Below, in pieces: positions 22,021-33,015 of a stretch of 64,000 nucleotides of DNA. The number at the start of each line of letters is the position of its first letter. Within the stretch, counting starts at the first letter, position 1. Source of the DNA: Tetrapyrgos nigripes (Eukaryota; Basidiomycota; Agaricomycetes; Agaricales; Campanellaceae). The notes below the pieces were generated by a model. It was not told the origin of the DNA. It made no database searches and saw nothing but the letters and a program-made list of their open reading frames with translations. The stretch covers positions 1-64,000 of the forward strand of contig JAACJM010000339.1 in the NCBI GenBank assembly GCA_013368315.1, in the 5' to 3' direction. The position numbers were made by a program, and so were the translations under genes.

Positions 22021-22894
22021 CTACTTAATAAGTGGATAGTATTTCTCCAATGGCTTGACTTTCCTACCAGATTGTGAGACGGCATGTCTAGGAGGAACGT
22101 AAGTGGATTTGGGATTAAGACAAATTTTTTTAGGAGTTGGAGGATGAGGAATGTAACTGGGAATGGAAGGAATGTCGGAATCAGTTGGAGTAGAAGAAGT
22201 TGTAGTAGAATCATTAAGTATTGTATCAGAGTCGCAATTTTTATGTAAGTTGAGATCATGAGGTTGTGGAGCACGCAGATGAGTGCAATGAAAGTGTTCA
22301 ATGATATGATTATAAGTAGAAGGAATTTTGAAGAGTGAAAGCCAAGTGTCGTCATTGGAAGTAGAGTCTTTGAAGTGGCATGAATACTTGTAACGATGAC
22401 CAACTTTCCAGGTGTTGAGAATTGGATGAATGATGGGAGAGTCGTCAGGCAGTGTGATGGGAACAGGATCAGCATAGGGGTGGGATCTGGATGGGTCATT
22501 ATAGGGTTTGAGAAGGGAGACATTGAATTTGAAGCTTGTATGTTTCAACTAGTTCCCAATCACATTTTTTAACCAAAATTTCATATTGAGCCAATTGAGC
22601 ATTGAATGTTGATATGGTTTGGTTATAAGACGTTTGTTCAGATTCAGATAAAGCATTAAAAGCCTCATTAGAAAGGCATTGAAATCCTTCAGGAAAAGAA
22701 GGTGCATTACCTGTTTCAGTGGTGCCTGAGTTAACATAATGCTTCTGGATACCAGATGCAATTCTGCTCAGTCCCTTAGCTTCAAGAAGATGAAGGATGG
22801 CATAGTTCCATTGCTCATAGTTAGTGGAGTTGAGTATAGGAATGTTGAAGATGCTATCAGCAGAGTTATTGTTGTTAGCATTGTTGTAAGACAT
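22021..22894 (-). pseudogene. Copia-type gag joined to gypsy integrase C-terminus/chromodomain
   Basis: 22894-22550 encodes a copia gag start: MSYNNANNNNSADSIFNIPI, then LNSTNYEQWNYAILHLLEAK, the DUF4219/UBN2-type opening. From about 22540 another frame (to 22021) encodes the end of a gypsy pol: FNVSLLKPYNDPS, HPYADPVPITLPDDSP, then a chromodomain-like ILNTWKVGHRYKYSCHFKD and a W/IP/IIEHFH tail. The two modules come from different superfamilies and meet within about 30 bp. Either a deletion fused two elements or a hybrid element moved. No LTR pair was found. Confidence 0.65.
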
Positions 22895-23691
22895 GTCAAT
22901 ATGTGAAGCTTCAATCAGTAAAGATGAGTTTTCAATAGATCACAAGCACCAAGGAACATTGAAGGGTCTAATACAACCACAGTGTATAGGATGATCCCAA
23001 TTTATTCCTTCTCCTTTCTGAGCAAACACCCCAGACAAGGAATATACATAGTACATTTGCTTTAATCAACTATATGTGAGTAGAAAACTGTTTGTTAGTA
23101 CCTGTGCATAATGGAATCCTATATTGACTCCTTCCTCAGTGCTTCTCAATCAATTTCACACTGTCAGAGACCATACTCTTAACAGAGAGCACATGACTAC
23201 TCTAGAAGTCACAATATTGACTGTAGTGGCACAGTACCTCCTAAAGGGTGTAGAGGTGCCTTAGAGCATATAGGGGAATACTATTTAACTACTGTTTTTC
23301 TATAGATCTAGATTGGTGACTTGTATAAATGCCCCTGGCTCATCTGAATAACTACGGAATTTTGCCTGAGTGCAAAAAACAGTCCCACACTAAAGTGGAG
23401 GCTGCAAGGCATGCCAGTCACACTGCATACAAAGATCTGCAGAGCTGTTGCAGGTATAATGTGACTTATCTAGATCTAACCAACAAAGAGTGCCTAATGT
23501 GACTCTCAACTGAATCCTGGCTATATATTTTAAGGAGATAATGCAAAACATCGATCCACCAACTGCACAACATCAAGTCCGACAGCTTACTCAGAGATGA
23601 GCATGACATTGACCTTGACAATGGGACAAGACCAATGTCAATGGCCCTTGGGGGCCATAACCTAATGAAGCAGCAACTAATCAGTGTAGGG
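22895..23691. other. No gene recognised
   Basis: AT-rich DNA between the hybrid fragment and the gypsy LTR; short frames only. Confidence 0.35.
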
Positions 23692-24328
23692 TGACCAGTC
23701 AAGAGAGCTCACTGAATAGAATGTTGAGGAGAAAGCTTGTAGAGCAGATAGAACTAGATATTGTTCTGTAGTAAATACAATTTTACAGAGAGCTTTTATA
23801 CTAGATAAAGAGCATGTAATTACTAATATCTACATTGTCCATGGACATACCTAGAGACTAATGGAATACTGCCATTGGCCATATTGCTATCTAGAGAGAT
23901 ATCACTACATACTAAGAGATATGAGCAATGTCCAGAGAATGTCCTAGAGGACAAGAATACTTATAACTTTGTAGGAGTCTCATAATAACTCCATATATAA
24001 TCATAATTACTATACATGGAAGGTATATATTTCAACTGGTAGACAGGGCAGACAATGCTCTAAGTCTGCATAAAGAAAGAGAGCACAGTGACAGCACTCA
24101 TCCTTGAGAGAGAGAATAGAAGAAGATGGGGTGAATACTGCCTCAAGTCAGGTCTTCATAAAGCAGTGGTGGCAGAGACAAACTGACAGCCACATTATTG
24201 TCATCCAGCTTCTTCATCAGAGGGAAGACAGTAAGTCCACAATACCAGGGGAAGAGAGATGGAATGGGTAGCAGCAATCGGAGAGAGAAAGAAGGGTTTT
24301 TGGAATGAGGAATGAGAGGTTCATGACA
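23692..24328 (-). repeat. Gypsy 3' LTR (minus strand)
   Basis: Read on the minus strand it begins TGTCATGAACC directly after the purine tract TTTGGGGGGATAA and ends CTTGACTGGTCA, about 637 bp. It adjoins the end of a gypsy pol fragment, so orientation and role agree. No partner LTR is in the window. Confidence 0.65.
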
Positions 24329-25140
24329 TTATCCCCCCAAAGACGCTTGAGAGATTCCATAGACCCTTGCTTGGGATTTCTTTGGCCCTGAAGTGTAAGA
24401 CTTGCAAGGAATGAAAGAAAGGATTGTCTTGATATTCTGAGGTGCAGCTGGATTCTTTGTGTGGAACTTGGTTCTTAGTTCCTGACATTTCTTTTGCAAC
24501 TCCACTGCTGGTTCCCAAGTATTCTCCGCTGTTGAATACCCTAACCACTTCACCAAATACTCCAAAAACAATCTCTTCTTCTTCTGGTTATAACACATAC
24601 AGGAATCTAGGATTTCTTCAACATCATAGACCAGTGAGCCATCTTTGATAGTAGCAGGTTCTTGACTAACATTGTCTTGTTGATGTTTTGCAACTGAAGA
24701 ATAATGAGGATGAAGATATTTTTGGAATATCCACTCGGTATGAGGAACTCCCTACCTTTTCCTTAATAGGAAAAGGTCCATATTGTTTGTCTGCAAGTTT
24801 TGCACTTGGTCATTCTGTAGTGATATTCTTTCCTTCAATATACACCTTGTCTCCCTTCTTGTACTCTGGATCCTCATTTCTTCCTTTGTTGTGGTATTTC
24901 TTCATCAACTCTGCACTCCTCATAAGACATGCTTTAGCATCATTCTGGCTTTTTTCAATCTGATCAAAGAAATCTGTTGCAGTTTCATTGGTGACATCAA
25001 CAAAAGATTCAGTAGCTAGTCATATAGAAGGGAGTGTAGCCTGTAGAACTATGTTCTCAATTGTTATAGCAGAATTCTGCCATAGGTAAGCATTTGTCCC
25101 AGTCATCTTGTCGCCAATTGCACCTCAGGCAACCCCCCCT
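24329..25140 (-). pseudogene. Gypsy pol C-terminus: integrase tail and chromodomain
   Basis: The minus strand carries NWRQDDWDKCLPMAEFCYNN (end of the integrase core), then ACLMRSAELMKKYHNKGRNE, YKKGDKVYIEGKN, KYGPF-like residues and DVEEILDS leading to RLFLEYLVKWLGYSTAENTW, a chromodomain with its aromatic cage positions. Frames change and a stop falls after NITTE. The integrase catalytic core is missing: upstream of 25140 the sequence turns into the GGTAGCTACC cluster. Confidence 0.8.
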
Positions 25141-25202
25141 GGGGGACCTCTTAGGTGGGTTACTACCATGTCATCCTCTCACCTTGTAGGTCTCAAAATC
25201 CT

Positions 25203-25462
25203 GGTAGCCTACCATTCCTGCCATTTATATGGTAGCTACCTGGTAGTGTCCTGGTAGTAGATTTTTTGAATTCACTGGTAGCTACCTTTCTACCCACTGG
25301 TAGCTACCATGCTCATGTGCATCACTAGGTAGCTACCCTGCTCATGCACACCAGATAGGCAGCTACCTGGTAGTATGTGGTAGCTACCAGACTTGTTTCT
25401 GCTCATCCTGGTAGCTACCTGGGAGTATAAGGGTAGCTCCCTAGCATGCTGTGGTAGCTACC
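25203..25462. repeat. Cluster of the palindrome GGTAGCTACC
   Basis: Seven exact copies start at 25231, 25277, 25299, 25328, 25379, 25410 and 25453, with near copies at 25203, 25358 and 25432. Spacing is irregular (22-51 bp). Half-sites GGTAG are also frequent. Each is its own reverse complement, so the cluster could fold into many small hairpins or bind dimeric proteins. Confidence 0.9.
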
Positions 25463-25737
25463 CCCAAGTATCAAGCTGCTGACTAAGGGCCAGCCTCTTG
25501 CCAAAAAAGCACAGATCTTTCTGTGGATCTTTGCTTCCTTTTATGGAAAAAAGTGGACTTTTGTACTCATTGCCTCTGGCAGTGAGTGGGGCCTTAGGGG
25601 CAGATTTTTACCATGACTCTGAATTTGATGGGAGGGTGCAGGCGAGCTGTAGGGCCCAGGTCCTGCAAATGGAATAGGGGTAGGAGCTGTGGCTGGCTCA
25701 GAAAATGCAAAATAAACTCTCAGAGCCAGTATATAAG

Positions 25738-27616
25738 AGGGTGTATTTTGGGTCACTGAATCCAGATATGCAATTGGATTTGCAATATATGCATTGGTTA
25801 TAGAGATATGGCCAAAATACTGTCCAAAATATAGCAGAAGAGCAGAGTGGGTACTGGCCATTGCATGCAATCAGCCGTGATCATCATGTAAATTGGTAGA
25901 ACACTGCTTTTAGACTCCATAAATGTGGGAATAACATTTACTTTATTATGTAATCAAAGCCTGATGAGATATCCTCAATTTACACTCAAAAAAGTCAAAA
26001 ACTTGGGATGGCCATGAACACTTGAACACTGCATGTTATAGCATTCAATATAATTATGGATATGTGTACTAGGGTATTTTGGGTCTCTTAATCCGAATAT
26101 CTACTTGGATAAGCTCTATCTTTTGTGGTTCTGGTGATATTGAATACTTACCCCTAAACATAGGTGCTTGTGGCACCTACAAACATGACCTCTATAAATT
26201 TGTTTGAGTGCGTGGACAAATCTTAATTAATGCTCCCAATCAGAATATAAAGTTGGATGGTCTATATCTTGAACATACAAGACTCTATTTCTAATTTATT
26301 CTCAAAGAATTCCCAAAAAAGCGAAAAAGTGAGATGACCATGGGCAGGGAATGGTATGGCATCCAATATGACTATGGATATGTTTATTAGGGTATTCTGA
26401 GCCCCTGAATTCAAATATCCACTTGGATAGACTCTAAAAGCTGTGGTTACTCTGCTGTTGAAGACTTACCCCCAAACATGGGTATCTGTGGCACCTGCAA
26501 ATATGTAACTTATAAAATTGTAGAGGTAGGTGGATAACTGTTGATCAATGCCCCAAACATGAATATGAAGTCATATGTTCCATAGCCCCAAGATTCAAGA
26601 CTCTATTCCCAATGTATTACTCAAAAAGCGAAAATAGTACCTTTTGGAACCATCTACATGGGCATATCTCATTCCAGAGGTTATCACAGGCACTCAAACT
26701 ATGTATTTGATCTTTTAGTATCATTTGAAAGATAATAGTCATCCAAACTATCTAGCAGGTGTTCTAGACACATGCACTCGCTTAAAGTCAAATTGAGTTA
26801 CACATAATGATACTTATAGCACTTAAGGTTATACCTGAGCATGTCTTTCAATGAGCATCCCTAAACTCTCAGTAATCTGAGGATTATGGCTTATAATGGT
26901 GGAAAGGCAGTCAGAATGCCAGTCCCATAGCCAAAGGATAGGTATATGTGCCAATAAGGGTGGAAAGTAGGGCTATCTTTGCTGTCTGGGGAATAAATTG
27001 AGAATAGAGTCTTGGAGCTTGGGGATATGGAATATATGACTTTATATTAATCTTTGGGGCATCGATCAACACTTTTAAACCCACTCAACCTATTTTATAA
27101 GGTACATATTTGCAGGTGCCACAGGTACATATGCTGAGGGGTAACTGTTCAACAGCAAGGTATCCACAGAATATTAAGCCTATCCAAGTAGATATTTGGA
27201 TTCAGGGGCTCAGAATACCCTAATAGACATATCCATAGTCATATTGGATGCCATACCATTCTCTGCCCATGGTCATCTCATTTTTTCGCTTTTTTGGGAA
27301 TTCTTTGAGAATAAATTTGAAATAGAGTCTTGTATGTTGAAGATATGGACAATTTGACTTTATATTCTGGTTGGGAGCATTAATTAACATTTGTCCACCC
27401 ACTCAAACAAATTTATATAGAGGTCATATTTGTAGGTGTCACAGGCACCTATGTTTAGGGGTAAGTATTCAATATCACCAGAACCACAAAATATAGAGCT
27501 TATCCAAATAGATATTCGGATTAAGAGACCCAAAATACCCTAGTACACATATCCATAATTATATTGAATGCTATAACATGCAGTGTTCATAGCCATCCCA
27601 AGTTTTTGACTTCTTC
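25738..27616. mobile_element. Fold-back element with tandem subrepeats
   Basis: Arms of about 650 bp (25986-26640 and 26985-27616) are inverted copies; the outermost bases AGTCAAAAACTTGGGATGGC pair with the inverse at 27595-27614. Each arm is built of diverged direct units: plus-oriented units near 25738, 26071 and 26389 share AGGGTATT(T/C)TG(G/A)G and TATCYACTTGGATA; inverted units lie near 27215 and 27535. No gene inside. This is the organisation of Foldback-type elements. It separates two parts of one gypsy pol (24329-25140 and 27617-27850). Confidence 0.8.
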
Positions 27617-27850
27617 AAATGACTCTTTCCTGGTTTGTGAACCAGCTGAAAGTCATAATCAGCCAACTCCAACAACCAAAGAGCCTGTCTCCTGTTGAGG
27701 GTTTTTGCTGTCATTAAGTATTGGAGATTATGATCTTTTCTGACTCATATGGACTCATTGCTCTATTTTGAAAAAAAGCAGAAGCCAATGTCATTCCATG
27801 AGCTACACCTGCTCAGTAACTCCATTATCCTACAAGTTGTAACTGCCCCT
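27617..27850 (-). pseudogene. Gypsy RNase H fragment
   Basis: The minus strand encodes DHNLQYLMTAKTLNRRQALW then LLELADYDFQLVHKPGKSH, the C-terminal RNase H block of Ty3/gypsy pol. It is on the same strand as the integrase tail at 24329-25140 and likely from the same copy. Confidence 0.75.
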
Positions 27851-28273
27851 CAGGTGCATGCTATTGCTGCTTTTCTTTCTTCAGTGACTGACTATGATTT
27901 CTAGGCTTATGAATCCAAAGGTGAAATTTGCTGGGACTTCCGACTTGTAAACATCTGTGTACAGGGAAAGGTTGGTGATTCATTGATGTCAGAGGATGTG
28001 GTTGTACTCATATAACTTCAGAAGGAGCAAGCTGTCGCTTTCAGCCTGACGAAGTGCGTTCAGCATGAAGAGTTCATTGACCTGGATGATGAAGATGGAC
28101 ACTGATGCTCATGCTAGATTAGAGTAACAGTGTACATGGTATTCTACGAGACTTGATTTCTACTCCCTTTACCATCCAAAGGTTTGGCACTCGCCGCCCT
28201 GCGGTCATCCACCTCAGTCATATAATCATACAAAAAAAAACTTTCAGGTGGCCAGACTGAGGAAGGCTTACTG
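27851..28273. other. Spacer, no gene recognised
   Basis: Minus frames are broken; could be more upstream gypsy pol too decayed to read, plus the 3' flank of the next gene. Confidence 0.3.
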
Positions 28274-29780
28274 CTACAAATTCCCAGATCCAATACTACC
28301 ACCTTTTCCACCTCTTCCAGACTTTCCCAAGCTGTTACCTCCATGACCAGAAGCTTCAAAGTGAATAAGCATACAGGAATGCAGCAAGAAAAGATAACAC
28401 AAACTTAATTTTCCACCAAAATATTGCCTTGTATTCTGATTCTGGGCTCCAATACCTCCACCAGCGCCACCCGTACCCAATCCCATGGTTATGCCTCCTG
28501 ATCCTGCTTCTGAATTATGATAAGTCACAAGTAAAATCTCATGAGAATGAATTTACTCATTACTCCATAGAAATCTTGTGTGGTCCCAGTATTCTCGACT
28601 CCGACATGACCTCCTGCTCCCCCTGAGCCATGGTCAGCATCTCCACCCATTCCAGCAGCTGCATGGAGAATGACCATTGAAATTTTGAGGTGGGAATAAT
28701 TAAATTACTCACTTATCATTCCATGGTATCGCTGTACTGAGTGGCTATTATCTGCGGCGACAGCACCCCCATGCCCGCCTTCTCCAGTGTTAATCCCTTT
28801 CCCACCACTACCAGCCACTGTCATTAGTGTAATGTATGTTCTTAATAATAAAATAAAATCGACACACAAATATGACTGTTACCATAAAATCCAACCTTTG
28901 AAATTGAGTTGTTGATAGCAATTCCACCACCATCACCCCCAATTCCATCACGTTCCTCATCTCCACCTGCGCCTGCCTCTGAAAACCAAAGATAAGGAAG
29001 TGAATCCGGGTAATTATGCCACGGCAGATAACATACCAAGCTCAACTTTATCTCCAATGTAAAGATGGTCTGCTCTAGAAAGTGACTTCTCCTCTGAGTC
29101 TTCGCTCAAAGCTGCTAACTGATTTGATGATTCTGTCCGTTCAGAAGTGATTGACAGGTCTGAGGCATGTTGCAACTGAACGATACGATGTATCTGGTCA
29201 ATTTGAACTGCCATAGGTCCAAGTAGTGCTGTCTGATACTAAAAGAGTCAGAAGTTTGTCTTTCATAGGCTGAATAATCCAGAGAGGGATACTGACATGT
29301 AGCCTAGTTTCCGCTTTGGAAATCACTTCAACACAGTTCTTTGCTTCTCCTTGAAGTTCTCGTCGCTTCCAAAACCTTTGCATATGCCCAAGTGATTGAT
29401 ATTTCTCCAAAGATAAACACGTAGCATGTATAGAATCAACGACACCATCAAAGGCTTTTCTGACATGAACCGGAAGTGGTTGTTCCTCATTGCAAGACTG
29501 CTGGGCTAAAAACTCATCAACCGCGGTAGATATGGCCTTGATGCAATGCATAGCTGTCTTCCATTCTTCTCTGCACTGGTCAAATTCCTGAAACACAAGA
29601 TATTTAGAGCCAGTGGCGTCAAGAAATTTGTTACAACAATACCTGGTGTATGCTAATCAGCGTTGACAAAATGCCGGCAACCGCTTGAATATATGGTAAA
29701 CTGGCCGCAATATCTCCAACGTCCTTCAAAGTGTTCAAAAGTGTAACGAAATTTGAGGTTTTGGAACCATGAGAAGGCAT
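28274..29780 (-). CDS. HeLo/MLKL-NTD-like protein with five glycine-rich exon repeats
   Basis: Model on the minus strand: exons 29780-29643, 29587-29297, 29238-29037, 28978-28883, 28817-28713, 28658-28557, 28509-28405, 28353-28274; introns 47-65 bp, all GT-AG; frame open for 372 residues. Residues 1-145 are helical and resemble the four-helix-bundle N-terminal domains (HeLo-like, MLKL-NTD) of agaricomycete NLR-like proteins: LKDVGDIAASLPYIQAVAGI at 18-37, then FDQCREEWKTAMHCIKAIST. Residues 146-210 are a Ser/Glu-rich linker. Five repeats follow, each on its own exon: core GGxGGxIGxxNxxTxQxFxG, the last truncated after SIGSGNL. Every repeat exon is bounded by phase-1 introns and the internal ones are 96-105 bp. 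No NTPase, kinase or lipase domain is present. Membrane-damaging or signalling activity is known for the family only. Confidence 0.75.
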
Positions 29781-29869
29781 ATGGGCGCGTATAACCTGAA
29801 AGACGGTGAATGTTGCGGAAGACGAGCGGGCGGGTGGGACTTCTCAGTTCTAAAAGACCAAGTGACTCG

Positions 29870-30300
29870 TTGAAACAGAAGCTACCGGTTCCGATCACAC
29901 CGTGAGAGGCTTCTCCCATGATGCAGGCGCAGCATTTCACCGTGTTCCTAGCCAATAGAATTCCAGAGGTCAAAGAAGCTTTGGTCCTCGGATGGCACAT
30001 TAAGCCTGCACGTGTGTGGCACGGTTTCATTCGCATTTACGTGTACAACCTGAATGACGTTGGATGTCGCCGAAGAGCTACTGCCATCATTCTAAACTCG
30101 TCGGAGCAGAAGGTACAGGTTCCGATTTCCCGTGATGGCAGATGCACCATTTCTCCGTGTTCCCAACCAACAAAATGCTCAGAGGTCAAACAACCTCTGG
30201 TCCTTCTATGGCAGATTAAGCCTGTGTTGCAGTTTCATTTGCGAGATCACAAGGTATCTATCGAGTACAACTTTGACTGTACCAGAATACGAGAAAATGT
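29870..30300. repeat. Diverged 231-bp tandem duplication
   Basis: GGTTCCGAT at 29887 and 30118, followed in both by CCGTG, TTTC-CCGTGTTCC, CAGAGGTCAAA, TGGTCCT and GATTAAGCCTG. It lies immediately upstream of the HeLo-like gene (start 29780), so the promoter region may be duplicated. Confidence 0.7.
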
Positions 30301-30360
30301 GGGCCACCGCTGACGCGTGGCATGAATACGAGGCCTTTTCAAGCGACGACTGTCAATTCA

Positions 30361-30491
30361 CGCCGAAAAGACAAAAATATCCGCTCGACAGATAGATCAC
30401 ATCACTACTACTGATATAAGATATATCTGTAAAAAAAAGTGTGTTTCTGTACGCCTTTCTGCCGGGCGGATATTTTTGTATTTTCGGGGTG
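30361..30491. mobile_element. MITE, family A, copy 2
   Basis: 131 bp; ends CGAAAAGACAAAAATATCCG and its inverse CGGATATTTTTGTATTTTCG. It shares the centre with 10101-10208 and has about 23 bp more, including an A-run. Confidence 0.7.
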
Positions 30492-32140
30492 ATTGTGATG
30501 CCGCGCAGCTTTGAGCTTGAATCCGGCCGCACAGCGGATTAAAGCATCCGAACACGAGCATAGCCACACCTGCAAAGCCGCTGTTGTAAGAACGAGTCCA
30601 AAAGGGCCCTCGTAATGATCCATAAGGATGTATAACTCATAGCAAATTACATTGGAATGCCAGAGATGGGCTGGGAGCCAGAACTGGATGTTCTATCTTT
30701 ATACTCGAAAAGAACGCATTTGACAACTCAACATGACAGCTGTGAGTACTCATGACGAGGGACTGGTAGATTGGTACAACTCGATTGCCGAGATCATGTA
30801 CCTGACTGTAAGCGCCTGGGCGTTCGCAGGCGCCTCCGGCGCCCTTCAGTCTGGCCTGCAGCCAGAGCCTGTCACACCTTGTCACGAGATTATTCCACGG
30901 CATTTCCCGCAGCTCCTCGTCTGACACGTCGCACGGCGTCGTCTGACTTTGTACGCTGCAACGATTCTGCACCAGTAAAACGGCAAACCGGCTTTTTGCA
31001 ACTTTTATGCGACTTTTTCTGATCCGCGTCGCGCTTTCAAAACACAGGCCCGATCGCTTTTGAAAGTTGCCTCTTGCTTTCGAAAGTCATTGGAAAAGCT
31101 GCTGAAAAGGCGCAGGGAAAGCTGCTAAATATGATTAGTAGAACCACATCCTCGTACCTCAGATTCCTAATACTGGTGCATTAAAAGAGATATCATTATA
31201 ATGACTATGAAATATGTACATGATCTGAAAAGCATTGCTTTGGTACTATAGACAGGCCCTTCCCATAACCACTGCTGCGCACAATACAGTCATCGCAGTG
31301 TACTGTCAACCAATGAAAGCAGATCCCATCATCCTAAATGTACACAGCAGGTTAGGTTCTGGTATCGGGTTGTGAATGACAAGCTGACTTACCAAACGAG
31401 TATACTCCCTTCAAAAGATTTATCCTAGGCCTGAAGGAGGAAGATTTCTGTGTTAGCAGTAAAAAAATTTATTTAAAGGAAACGTACCACGAACTGTCCT
31501 TCCAACAGATTACATGACCTCAGTATGCAGCACAGCGGAATAGCAGGGACAAGTCAGACATGTTGAAGGGTAAGTAAAGGGTAAAGTACACACCTATCCC
31601 TTGTTATCTCCCCACTGGCACATCACATATATTCGGGTGAGCTGAGAACTGAGCTAAGGAAAACAACAGAGCATTTAGCGCGGTCAGAAAGACTTTTAAA
31701 AACGACACATGTACCGCCAGAAAAGCACAGAAGGTAGGCGACGAGATGAGCGCAGTGAATGGACGAAGCGAAGGTTGGGATGGACGCGCAAGCGCAAGGT
31801 CAACACAATATGTGACCGCAACTATACAGTTGACCGGCATTTACCGAAGTTGCGGCTGGATCAAATATTTTTTAAAGTCCTCAGTCTCATACTGGTAGAG
31901 TCCCTCTAAGTGTCCTTCCTCCTCCTTTCTCTTCCCCTCAGGTTGTCTGGCATTATAGTGCTGTCTGGGGAAACTCTCTCGAATTCGGTATACACACTTC
32001 GCTCAATCCAATTACATGTATTAACACAGGTCTCTGAGCGCGTATTGTAGAATTATAATACTTGAGACTCATTTATGTAGAAAGTGAGGTCCTCCAGAAA
32101 AGCTCGGTAAAAGCTGGCAAAAGTTGCTGAAAAGTGGACG
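30492..32140. other. No gene recognised
   Basis: Short frames (for example 30637-30972 minus) lack recognisable motifs. A motif TCTGACRCGTCGCACRGCGT occurs at 30922 and again at 33065. Confidence 0.35.
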
Positions 32141-32146
32141 CCATTC

Positions 32147-32210
32147 GGAAAAAAGTAAAAGACGGAAAAAGGCTTCCGGAAAAAAGTAAAAGTCGGAAAA
32201 AGCTTCCATC
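32147..32210. repeat. 31-bp tandem repeat, purine-rich
   Basis: Two copies of CGGAAAAAAGTAAAAG(A/T)C followed by GGAAAAAG-GCTTCC; the surrounding 150 bp are also rich in GAAAAAGT. Confidence 0.75.
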
Positions 32211-32317
32211 AAAAAAGCCGATCAAAAGGCTTTATGAGAAAAAGTTACTGAAAGCTCCGAAAAGTGGGGAAAAGTCGATTTGCCGTTTTACTGATGTGAC
32301 ACGTTGCACGGCACTCA

Positions 32318-33015
32318 CAGCGGGGCGCGGAGCATATTTGCCAGCCATTTTTGTGCACTCTTAAATGACGGATAGTTCACACAATTTTGGGTGAGATAAA
32401 ATGCCAAAAAAGGGATCGCAAAAGCTCAAATTATGCGCTCAAGTTTTTCCATGCTAAACTTTTTATTCATTCATGACCAAAAAAGGGAAGCAAATAGTAT
32501 TCAAATTTTGATTTGAGAGAAAATGCGAAAAAGGTATGATCACTATTTGTGTGCCGGATTCCGGCGAGTAAAAGGAAAAGCGCTGCGGATGGGAAAAATC
32601 AAAACTTAAATGACGGATTTTCGCTCGGCACCGGACCTACTCCATATGGCACCGATTTGAAGCCGATATTTCATATGGAGTATGCCCGGCTGTTGAGAAA
32701 AATCGGTAATTTAAGTTCGTGCTTTTCCATGCCCCAGTGAATTCATTTTACTCGCCGGAATCCGGCACACAAATAGTGATCATGCCTCTTGCGCATTTTC
32801 TTACAAATCAAAACTCAAATACTATTTACTTCCTCTTTGATCACGAATGAATAAAAATTTTAGCACGGAAAAGCTTAAGCGCATAATTTGAGCTTTTGCG
32901 ACCCGGTTTTTTTAGCAGTAAATACAATGGATTTTATCTCACCCAAAATCATGTGAACTATCCGTCATTTAAGAATGCACAAAAATGGCTGGCAAATATG
33001 CTCCGCGCCCCGCTG
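32318..33015. mobile_element. Fold-back (palindromic) element with nested MITE
   Basis: Left arm 32318-32573 and right arm 32746-33015 are inverted copies from CAGCGGGGCGCGGAGCATAT to CCGGATTCCGGCGAGTAAAA, about 85-90 percent identical by eye. The loop (about 170 bp) holds a second hairpin (32605-32717) related to 40083-40192. No coding capacity. Confidence 0.85.
32605..32717. mobile_element. MITE, family B, copy 1 (inside fold-back loop)
   Basis: Inverted halves around CCTACTCCATATGG and CATATGGAGTATGCC, with TTAAATGACGGATTTTCGCT at one side and AATTTAAGT at the other. It matches the core of the hairpin at 40055-40221. Confidence 0.6.

Noticed and set aside
25203..25462. CRISPR-like array of GGTAGCTACC
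   Set aside because: Spacing is irregular, the repeat is only 10 bp and the DNA is eukaryotic; treated as a palindrome cluster.
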